Under the pieces are notes generated by a model. It saw only the letters and a program-made list of their open reading frames with translations. It did not search any database and was not told where the DNA came from. Below, one piece after another: positions 12,901 through 24,900 of a DNA stretch of 64,000 nucleotides (position 1 is its first letter; the number at the start of each line of letters is the position of its first letter). Origin of the DNA: Acanthaster planci (lineage: Eukaryota; Echinodermata; Asteroidea; Valvatida; Acanthasteridae); assembly GCF_001949145.1 (NCBI RefSeq), contig NW_019091367.1, positions 1,666,474 through 1,730,473 of the forward strand, read 5' to 3'. The position numbers and the translations under genes were made by a program.

Positions 12901-15900
12901 AAAGGAACAAATTTTGAGGCCTGTACACCTCATGATTCACTCTCTCGCTCTTTTTCTGGCAGCGTCATGATAACTTTGATGTCTCGTCAGGTACAGGAAG
13001 CTGTGGACAGCAATAGGCCGAAGCAGCTCTTCAGACGGTGATTACAAATTTTTGTATCTTCCAATTTTTTCTCTGGTGGGGGATTGCAGTTTTAATTCGT
13101 TATACATTTGATTTCAAACTTGGCCAGAGGAATTAATTGTCAGCATGAAAAAGTGCCGTGCATGTAGGAATGCGCAGGGAGTTGCATGTACGTTACTGGG
13201 ATGAGCTGGCATTGTTGCTGTCAAGTCCATCTTGAGTAATCTAATCTCAAGACAAGTTCACGGGCTGCGATTCTTCTGTCATTGGTCTCCCAACTACTTA
13301 TGAGCGCTGTTACGAAATGACTTGTGACTGGACCTGCAAAGGGGTTAAAAGGACTTTTGATGGACTTGGCTCCAAGACTGCGAGCTGGGTTGGTCAGGGG
13401 ATAAATTCACTTTTGTTGAAAACGGAATGGTCTAATGTGAATGTTCCTTCCTGGTATTTTAACTTAATATGAATCTTCCCCCTGCAGAACCGAGACCATA
13501 GTTGAGAAGCTCCTGTCCAACTGGATTGCTTTGTGCCTGTATGATCAGTTGAAGGTAACTTTCATGTGCAAGAGGTCAAAGGACCATTCCTTATCACAGT
13601 TCTCTGAAGAAAAAAAATGTCTTTTTGGCTTGTTTTGTACAGGGGGGGTAGTCAATACTCATGCAAGATGTCAAAGGTCTTTATTGGGCACAATTTGATT
13701 CAAATCTGGTCAGTTCCTTTCCTTGTGAAATGCAAAGCATGGGCTTGCCGCTTCTCAATTGTTCATTGATGTCCTGCTGAAATGACCTGCGGTCATCTAT
13801 CAGTGTGGTAGAGTCAAGATCTCTACATGCTGACTGGAATTCACTTGGTGCCCCAGGCCTTGAAGTGAACGACCCCAACAACCGGCCAGTGCTGTCGTTG
13901 CCCTTCTCACTGGCAGAGGTGCCCCACAAAACTCCGTCCTCACAGCCAGTTTTGCCTTGCTCATTTGCCTTGGCCGTCGTGCCCTTTTTCCATAAACATC
14001 CACAAGCCTATTAAAATCCTTGTTTTCAGATGTTTTTAAACCCACTGAAAGTGTATTTCGATGTCATGCCACCCCAATCGGCTGTCTTATCTCGCAGAGT
14101 CAACGCACAGATGTTGCAACACGTAACCGGCTTTGGTGTCGATCCCATGTGTGTACCGAGTGTTCATCGTATACACGTGCATCCGCACGAAACATGCAGT
14201 GTACATGTACTGTATACTTCTGTACATATAAGCATGGGACCAAAATTATTATTATTATTAATTTTGACCATGTCAAGGGCAGTGAACAGAACCTCAAGGT
14301 CCTTCTTAAATCACTCCCGGATAAAATGATTAACGATTATAGATAAAATAAGAATAAATTGACATGCACAGCAACTTGATTACTGAATCAAAAGTCGCAC
14401 ACAAAAGTGCTCTCCACCAAGCAAAAATGACCCATGAATGGACAAAATTTTAAACTATCAGTGACAAAAGTGAACACCAGTTTTGTCAAAATGATGTGCA
14501 TGAATGGTTTGTGTATAGGGATGCCATCCTTGTGTATGCACTACACATTATTACCATGCATACACATTACTGAAAAGTAATGATTGTGACTTCTTTATTT
14601 CGTCCTGTGACATTGATTTCTGCGTAAAACTTAAGGCTCACTCTGTTACATTCTGTGACTTTTGATTCACTTTTAAACCAAGTTGCTGTGCATGTCAATT
14701 TCTTTTTTGTTATAAAGATAATCACTTGCTTTTGGGCATGTGATTAGTAAGGGGTATTGCAGCATACCTGTGTACAAAAATTGTTTATTTCTGTGTAGTG
14801 AATTTTTATGTGTGGTCTTTGACAGAAGTGGCAAGTTTCTTTTGCTGTCCAGTGTACTTGAAAAGCTAGAAAATTCCGAACATGTGCAGTGTGTCATGCT
14901 GCATCAAAAAACAGATGGCAATCATATTTGCAAACTCCAAAAAAGTGGGACTTTGAGGCCTCACTTGTAACGTGCACAGCGACGGACATGTGGAGTGTGT
15001 CGAGATTGTTAGCGGTCACGATGCACGAATAACTTGGTGCATTTGGCCTCGTGTCTTATCTGCAGGATCACACGGCTTTCCCACTGTTCTTGCTGTACAG
15101 CAGCATCAAGGTGCAGACAGAGAAGGGACCCGTGGATGCAGTCACCAAGCAGGCCCACTTCTCCCTCAGCGAGGAGCGGCTGCTCAAAGCGAACGTGGAG
15201 TTTCAGGAAATGGTACGTTTGTGGCAGAATTAACGCAAGGGGTATGTTGGTGGTTGTGAGTTAGTGGTTATCAGCATGGGGGGATGCGCTTTCTTTCGGG
15301 AAGGCAACATGACCTTGATTTCCTCATTGTTGGTTTATCATGTACACATAAATCACTTATGCCATTGCAAATTTCTCTACATTATAGAAAGTCTGCTGCA
15401 GTTTGGAATTTCCTCTCGTTTTTCCCTTGACTTGCCAGTTGCATGCTGTATAATTTGCATGTTTTCTGTTCAGACCCTTAATGTGGTTGTGGATACGGAG
15501 GATGGCGAGAAGAAAATGGTCAAAGTCCTGAACGTTGACGCTGTCCCTCAGGTCAAGGAGAAAATACTGGACTCCATGTACCGCAACAAGCCTTACTCTG
15601 ATCGTCAGAGAGCTGCAGAGGTCAATCTGGGTAAGTCTATGATCTCAATTTAGTCTGACAGTCAAAGAGCTGCGGTGGTCATTCTGGGTAAGTCTGTGGT
15701 CTGAGGCTCTCTTGTGCTGTAAAAAATCTTACTCTGGCATTCAAAGAGCTGCAGTGGTCATTCTGGGTATTAAAGTCTGTGATCAGCGATTTGTTTTTAC
15801 CCTAACAAAACTTAGTCTGACCGTCAAAGAGTGGCACAGGTCAGTCTGGGTTTAAATTCTGTGACAAGATTCACTTTCAGTTCACAAAATCCAGCCAAGA

Positions 15901-18900
15901 AGGAATGCTTTCCAAGATAAGATGCAGAGGGGGGCATCCTTCCAGATTTGACATCTCGGAAAGGTATCGTTCCAAGATACTCTGTCATCTTTCAGTGATT
16001 AGAGATCATTGAGAGATGTCCTTGTTCCATCTTTCCGGGACACCGTATCGGTGAAATGCAGAAACAACGATGATCACTTCGATCACATGTGCATAGTTTA
16101 ATACCAAGTCAGGATGTTCATGATTTTCCTTCTCCCTTTTCCCTGGGATCCTTCAGAATGGAGGCAGGGGAGATCAGGCCGCTTGGTTCTGCAGGACATG
16201 GCCCTGCCGCAGATAAGCAATGCTGACAGGTGGCAGAAACTGAATACCCTGACAGAGCTAGGCGTGAGTAGTGTCATTGCTGATTGTTCTAAAAATGTAT
16301 GAAAGATGTAGTTCAATGATGGAGGACATTTTTCTGCATATGTATTATAATGTATAGTATATCTACATATGTGACCCAGTGGGTGAAAACGAGTCTTAAG
16401 TCGCCAGAGCCACTTTGAGTAAAAGTCCTTTAGAATAATTGTGCACAGTGTAAATCAATAGGAACCCACAGCATTTTTCACCATGGAGTATCCACATTCA
16501 TCAGGAGGCCAAACTGAGGCCTATCAGGAGGTCAAAACAAAACCTCAAATTACTCTTTCCCATACAAATGAAAACTCAAAAAGTGGCTCTGGCGACTTAA
16601 GACCCCTTTTCACGGAGTGGGTCACATAATCACAGAGAGAACGTTGCCTTTATTTTAAACTGTGTATTTAAAATTGTGTTGAAGGTACAATAAACGTCAG
16701 CAAATTCCCTTGGCATTGCGTCCTTTGACTTAAAGGATGGTTATCTTCCTGTACAGTTTCAACTTTGTGTGGATTAAAAAGTTACACCGTGGCCTTTTTA
16801 TCGACTTCTGTCAAAACTTTAGTCTCAACTGTAGAACTGCACTGAACTCAATACATATTCATGTTCTTGTGTAAATGAACATGATTGTGTAATATAGAAG
16901 GCATATCATGAAGTTTGTGTGGGAAATGTGAAGAAATTGTGTAGGAGCTATTCTGTGGAGTATGGCAGCAGGCATGCCGTGACTTTGGTCATGTGTGGAC
17001 AGTTTTTATCTACCGCAAAGTTTTTAGTGTCACTGACCGCAGCCGTAGCTGGACCGAGACATCGGCGTGGACTCCATACATTGTATGGGGCTGGCCCATA
17101 TTGCCATGCCAGCTGTATCCCATAACGGATGCCTTCGTGGTTACAGCTTGAACCGCGCCATGCTGAGCAATTTAAAATACCCCACCTGAACTACCCCCAT
17201 ATCGTGTGACAATTTTGGCCAATTCGCATTCTGCCTTCAACAACGATTTTAGACCGATGATGACTTTTTTGATAATCCAGCCTGGGAAATGAGGTTCTAA
17301 AGGTCATTTTGAAAATTGGTCGGAAGGCAAGAACCATGTTTATTTTGGTTCAGTGTGCTTTCAGTTATACATGAAAGCCTAATTTGACACAAATATCCTC
17401 CACTGTTGAACCATATCTTTAATCGACATCTCAGGGTCTGTTAAAAGAAAAATACAGAGTACATGTGTATGTGCTTCTTGACACAATGATATTTGCTTCA
17501 GGGCTGTGCATTAGAACGGAGTACCCCAAAAAATGGAAACCTTCAGTCTTTAGAATGGACAATACAGCCAATAAACTTTGTTCATAAATGAGCCATATTG
17601 AATTGAAAGTGTGTCTAACGTTTCATTTTAGGAACCTCAGAGTAACAATGAAATAAAAGTTCAGTACAAACTGATGTAAGTTTACGCTGTTGAATAGTTT
17701 TAAATTTGTGATTGTTTCTAAATGTTCCAAGCTACAGGAATTAAAAAGACGCTTGGAACCTCAAAGAATCTGATGCCACCCCATTTAACAGATTATACTG
17801 AATAACATGTATTCAGGGAACCAGTTAAAAAATGGCTTCGTAGTAAATAGAGTCTATTCCATGGACTTCATGTAGGGCCTGTTTGTTTCACACGATCACG
17901 ATCAGTGATCCCAAAGCTGGTTCCCGCTATCCATTAGGCCAGTTCTGGTGTCAAAGAACCAATATCTTATCACTGATCACGATCCGGATCCACCTGAAAC
18001 AAACCGGCCCATAAAAAAAAAAATGGACCGGTGATGTCCTTAAGCAGTGCACAAAGGTCATTGAAGCCACCGGTGGACATCTTACTGTGTCAAATATAAA
18101 GGTAAAACAAAGGCTTGCTGGCCATTATTAATCAAATTCATTTGAGACATCAGTAGTTACAGTAGCAAGCAAGCCAACCATCCTCTATGTATTAGGCACG
18201 ATAAATAGCTGCCGGTGGCATCAGTTGGTACAAAGACATTGGGAGTCTATTTGTTATGACATCTCTGGTCTGTTTACACAGCTCCTAAGCACCTAAGTTT
18301 GCTGAAGGCTTCCATTACTCAGTAGTGAGGGGTCTCAAAGGAGGTCTCTGATCTTAACTTGCTGGAACATTTTCTATGAGCAATGTTTCCTTGGAGCAAC
18401 TACCATAGATTTTATGCCCAGATGGTACTTTTTTCTCCTTGGCAGGTTCCAGATAATTCTCTCATGGCACTGGTTCCCAAGCAGTTGGCCCGCACTTCAA
18501 TCAACGAAGCAACATCAGGTGGGTGGAGATTATTTTGATAGAAAGTCAAAAAGAAAGCTTCCTTTTTTCCTACCACCAGTACATTTCTCGTAATCAATTT
18601 CCAAGTGACTGTTACCTAATGCAAATTTTCCGACGTAGTCTCAGGTTTGAAGAGAAATTTTAAGTAAAAAGGGTTCCATCTGTAATCCGGGATAATTCAA
18701 ATTCCATTACTTGGCTACAACACCAGGGGTAAACTTGGTGTCAGAAGTGGGACACTTTTAATAAAACTACAATGTTTAGTCAATTACAGGAGCTTTGTTT
18801 TTGTACGGTTACATCTGTAGTCTGTCAGAGCCACTGACCACCAGCTAGATTCATCATAGGTTTTTAAGATGGGGGAACTCATGCTAGCACTGCCATTCTT

Positions 18901-21900
18901 AGGTGGTATATACATACACATTGTTTATATTTTTTCAGGAGTGTCATCAAATGATGCCAATCTGTACCAACATGATGTGGGCGTGGAAGATGGTACTGTC
19001 CTCTGGCATTTGGTAAGAAGCATTTATGCTCAAGGATATTCATAACAGCAAACTCACACCACAAATATTTAATCAACCTCACAATTTTGATTTTTTTTGC
19101 AGTGAACATAAATTAACTAGCCTTAAGACAAAGAGCTTTTGTGAGAATAGTTTTGTTTTTCTGCTGGCTGCACTGCTTTCAGTTATTCCAGTAACCAGAA
19201 AAAGAATATTATTCTTACAATTGTAAAAAGCAGTTGTCAGTAAGCTACTGGTGCAAGTGGCCCAGTGTTGGAGGTTTGTGACTCCTGACCAGAGGATTAG
19301 GGGTTCAAATCCGTCTGCTGGTGGTATGTTGTGTCCTTGGGCAGGTCAGTTTGCCCCTGCCTGCTTGGTGCTCTCCACCAAATAAATATAAATTGTAAGT
19401 ATAAATTGGGTACTGGCATCCCATCCGGGGAGAACAGAAATATTCTCCAGCATTTCATGCCTAGGAAGTCAGAGGTAAACACAGGCCCAATGAAGATCAG
19501 AACAGACTTGCCTTTGCTCATTTGAGTGTGCTGTCCACCAAAAAGTATAAATTGGGTACTGGGATCCCATGTGGGGAGAACAGAAATATTCTCAAGCATT
19601 TCATGCCTAGGAAGTTGAATTTAAACACAGGCCCAATGAAGATCAGAACAGACTTGCCTTTGCTTAGTTGAGCATGGGGAGTGAACTCTAAAATGAACAC
19701 TGTACCCTTGCTGCTGTGTTTTGTAGGAGAAACCGCATGAGGAGATTGAGGAAACGGAGAGGCAGAAGAAGAAGAGGCAACACGAGGCCCTGGGCAAGGG
19801 CAAGATGTCACAGAACATTACGTTCCCTCGACTCCTGACCATGAAGGTACGGTGCTTTCGAGATTCAGCATCAGGTTGAACCTATCTGTGCCCACAGTCC
19901 ACCCTCCTAAGCTGTTATTGTCTAGTCATGAGTCCCAACAAATGTAGACCTGCTCGGACAGTTTTGGATGGTACATGGAGTATAGAGGCACGACAGTTTT
20001 GAGCAGTGCAGGGTATAACAGGGTTGGCAGTATGGGGTCACAGAGCTTTGAAAGGATTCATTTACAAACCCTCTTGGCATTTTCCTCAGAAATCATAGGA
20101 GGAAATACGAAGTTACTGAATATTTATATATTGTCTCGGTTGGAATTTTTCCGCAATCTTTTGTACGTGTTTCTGGCATAGCAAATTTTGCAAAATCTTT
20201 AAAGTTGGTAAAAGTTCCCACACATTATCTTTCAGTTGTTCCGGTCTTTTGGGAGCTCTGCCCAATACTGTTCACTTTTGATACATCAGTGGGTCCTTCC
20301 GACCAAATATAATGTGCTGTCCACCCCTAGTTGAAGGGCACCATCATAGGAAAAGAAAAGACAGTTTTTCAATTGGGCTTGTGCACCGGCCCGATGGAAA
20401 CCTGGAGACCATACATCCTAACAGAAATTGTTTGCATATGCTCAGTGCATTACGAGTGTGTATGAACCTGCACTCGCACTCGTTGAGTTCCTGCCTCGGA
20501 CGTCTAAATGTTTACATATCTGTCATTCCCACCAAGGACCATCCATGCTTTGTCAAAACTTGCTCTGTCATATTTCTGCTAGGAGATAAAGTAACAATGG
20601 AAATTTCAGTTTCCATTGCCCCAGTGGAAACTGTCAGGCAGGGCACTGAGTAGTGAAATCCAGAAAGCAAACGTCTAACCTTCGACCTTTGACCTCCTGC
20701 AGGGTATTGTCCAGGAGTATGTTGACAGGATGTTTCAGGCCATCCTGACAGTGGACGGCACACCGCTGGCCATCAAGTACCTGTTTGACTTCTTTGACAG
20801 CCAATCCACCCGCCACGGCATTGAGGATCCAGACATCGTCCACATCTGGAAGAGTAACACGTGAGTACAGACATCGATCAGTACCAGCCGAGTCTTTGTA
20901 AAGGAGTTTGCTAGTCGAGTACCTCATAAAAAAGCAAATATTTTTCATCATAGTTATCCCAAGTTCTTTTACAAGTACAAGCCTACCGTTACTGCTTACA
21001 GTGGATAAACAATAACTATGTTTTTGTTATAGTTTGATATGAGTAGCTTTGGGTATATAGTGAGACTTAAAAAGTTCTGTGCACTTAAGAATTAATCGCA
21101 AAATAGTAGTGATTTACTTTAAATACTTGATTAAACACTGGTATAAAGCATACAAGATTCGTAACTTTGACTTCATTGTTCATCTTGGACCAGTTGCTAT
21201 CAGTGTAGTCATAGAATCCAGTGTCTTTCTTCCGTGACAGCCAGTTGATAAGAACTCTGGTTTGAAAATTTTGTAGTAAACAGTAGAAACAATTACTCCA
21301 AAGTTCCCAAGCCCGCTAAAAAAGCACTTCTTTCAAGATTTTGACATCATCAGTGGAAAAATGTACAGCTCACTAGCCCCTTATACAATGCGAACATTCC
21401 ACAAAGTGTTCAGGCAGCTTTGATCACAGGATCTGAAGTCTCAGAAAGGGATGCTTGTGAGGGGATAGGAGAGATGAATGTTGTTTCTGTTGCAAGTCTT
21501 AATGGACCACTATACGTAAACACTTCCAAAGCTGCATTCGTCTTCATTTCATTTATCATTCTCATTTGGATTGTGTGGAATGCTGTGACCTCAAGAATAT
21601 TGGATTTGTAATCTATGGGTTCCAAGCCAGCCTGGGGTCGTGGTGCGTGTGCCCTTGGGCAAGGCACTTTGTCATTCAATGCTTCTCCCCACCCAGGAGT
21701 TATTGGGCACCTGTAAGGATTTAGATGGTTTTTGTGGTTGATTTAGCCGCTTTGCCCCAAAATGGCTGCATCAAGCAGTGTACTCCCCAGGGAGCTGAGA
21801 TGGTATTTGGAATGGGCCCAATGAGAAGGGTTAATGCTAATAGAAAGCGCTTGCTCTCAGTCAAAAACAATAGATAAGAGTGACAACCTTGAAATGCCCT

Positions 21901-24900
21901 TTCTGTAAAGCTTGCGTTATCTTGAAAAAGTTTCTTCACATTCCTGAATGGCCTCCCCCACCCCATTTTATGATTTAGGCTGCCACTGCGTTTCTGGGTC
22001 AGCGCCATCAACCACCCTAACAACATCTTCGACATCAGGCCCACACCCTCAGTTGAGTCAAGCCTGGGCGTCATCGGACAAGCTTTCTACGATGCGTGCA
22101 ACAAGTCAGACCATCAACTAGGCAAGGTAAAAGAAAAAAAGAAGCATTCTTTTTGGACTAATCCTATTGATAACAGGAATAACATGATAAGATAAGATTC
22201 TCAACTTGGTGTAAATCTGGTCACCCTGACGATAACACGATACAAACTACGAGTATTTTTTTTAATAATGCATTTTTCCCCGGATGTGAAGAGTCCATTT
22301 GGCACATCATGCTGTCACTCAAGAGTGGAGAAAAACTTTTCCCTTTCCTGAAGAGTTCCCAAGATTTTTAACCAATCCATTGCAAGAAACCTAGTTTAAA
22401 ATCCCATGTGAAGTGTGTCTAAGCCCCAGAGATGATGACAAGTGTTCTAGCAATAGGTCTAATTAATTAATCTCAACATGTGGTGTGTCCTCATCAGAAT
22501 TGTGATTCACAGTCTGAGTTCTTTGCAAATCTCTTTTCACTAATTTTTGCAGACAGATTACGAGAGCTTGAGCAGACTGTCTCAAAATGTTTTACTCGCC
22601 TTTCTGAGACAGTCTGCTCAAACTCTCATAATCTGTCTGCAAAAAATGCCCCAACAGTTCCAATCACAGCAAGGGCGCTGCCTGGTAATTTTGTGTGGCC
22701 TTATGATTCTGGTGAACTTCTTGTTTTGATTTCACTCTCAATTCTTCTGGCGATGGCCTCGCAGGAGTCCTCATTCAACAAGCTGTTGTACAACCGGGAA
22801 GTGAGCAGATACCGTGAGCTGGTGGAGTCTTACTACACAGGAATCGGGGACATGAATCGCATCGCCTCCCAGGAGCTGGAGAGAGAGCTAGCCAAGACTT
22901 GTCAGGTATGTAGGGGTTACCCTACACCGCAGCATTGCGACACCCCCTCCCCCCCACCAGGTTTTCCTCAATTTCCGGCTTTCCATCAGGTGAACAAAAA
23001 TTTGGGCGTCGTGAAATTTAGCATATAAATTACTGTTGTGTCAACAGAAAGTCTTGTCCATTTTCATTTGAGGCGCAAAGGGTTCAAGGCCCTTGTGCTT
23101 TGATTGCAGAATTTCTCTCTAAGCCAGCAGACTCTGTCTTACTGAGGTCATGGAGAAAGATCTACTGGTGTCCCAACGGCCTCTAACTTCGGCTGTTTGT
23201 TTGCGAATGTGTCTAGGGACATTGTCAGTGAATTCAGCGGTTGAAAGAATTGTTTTAAGGTGTGTTCAGAATGACCGCCACACAACGTTTGCTGTCTACG
23301 AAAGTTTTCACAGTGCCTTTCACCTTTGAAGAGGGCCGATGGGAATGTCCAGCAAGTAGTGCAACCTTATCGGCAAGATTCACTTATATTTTAAGTCACT
23401 CCCAGCGTGAATTTTGCAGTTGCTCTTTTATTTTTTATCTTCCCTTTCTTTAAACTTGAACTCACAGAACTTCACAGGTCTTTTCAGCAAGCTGAGCACC
23501 CTACTGCAACTGTTTCAGTTCACCAAAAGCAACAAAGAATTGGTAACTATGTACCCCTAATGTCGTCGAGAAGCACTTTAGTGACCAGGCTATAAAAGGT
23601 TCTCACATACCTTTTGTCTGGTTGGATATCACAGTGTTTTTACATAAAAACTCAGATCCTGATGCAAGCTGTCCCAAACAAAGCACAACTTTTCACTTTT
23701 CACTTACCATTGAGAATTAAATGAAAACACCGTTTTGAACACAAAGACTGCCTCCAAAGTAAGTTTGGGTTGTTTTTGGTTACAAAGAGCACAGTGCAGC
23801 AGCGTTAAGGAAACCGCGCTGCAGCAAAATTGCTTTGTGTCTGTCGTCAGGTTTCTACTAGCAATCATACCTCAGTAGTCCCTGTCAGGCAGCTTTGCTC
23901 TCTGTGTTTGAGCGTGTTACTCATGTTAACAGGAGTGTCTTTGAGTGCGCGAGTAGCAGGAGTATTATTTGCGGCTGAGCGAGATTATACTCTTGATCCA
24001 CAGGAATTTACTCTTGCATCATGTCATTTTCAAGATGGCAAAACAAAGTAATCATTCTCCGTTTCATCATGTGACCTGAGACCAATGTGCTCAGAAAATT
24101 TTCCTCTGCCCCTGAGCATCGAGAGTTAGGAATGCAAGTGCAACCTGTGCATTCACTCTGCTCAAAGGAAGTGAAATTGTGTGCACTTGTCATAGGAGTT
24201 GAACGTTTGTGAGCATCTGGGTTAATTTTAATAAGTGGATATTTAGCCATCACCAGCAAATGTAACGGAGTAGTATTTAGCCAGTAAGGCGATAAAGATT
24301 ATTAATAGATTACCGTCAGATTCCAAGCAGGGTCCATGGTGTAGTGTTTAGCACACACATCTTGAGATCACATGATGCGCTCCCAGCTAGGTCTGATTCC
24401 CAGCTATCGTCCTGTGTTTCACCCCACCCCCCCGAGTATTCTTCTTTTGTTTTTGTTTTTCAAATCAAATTCAACATTCAATGGCAAAGTATTAGATTTT
24501 TCTTTGTATGATTCGTGGCTCTCACTGCGAACATCGAACAAAAGAGACACTGCACTAGCAATGAGGGTCCATTGTTATTGCACCGTGCTTCTTCTGTTAG
24601 ATGTTCCTAGTGTCTGGAGAATGTTTTTGAAGGGAAAACTATCTGAAATCGTAAAAGGTCTGATTCCCACCTCAGTGGAACACAAAGTCACAGTGACTGT
24701 AGGTGCAGAACCAGACTATTAAGATTTGTCACTGTAAGAATTTCTAAAAATCCTAAACAACAGCTACAGTGCACGTTCCCTGGCAAAATATCATTTAGTT
24801 GAATTTGCCAGCAACGTCAAAATATCCACTACCTTAATTTTGCTATTAACCAGCCTACAGTGGAGGACAGTCTCTATATTGTAGCGATGGATTATGGGTT

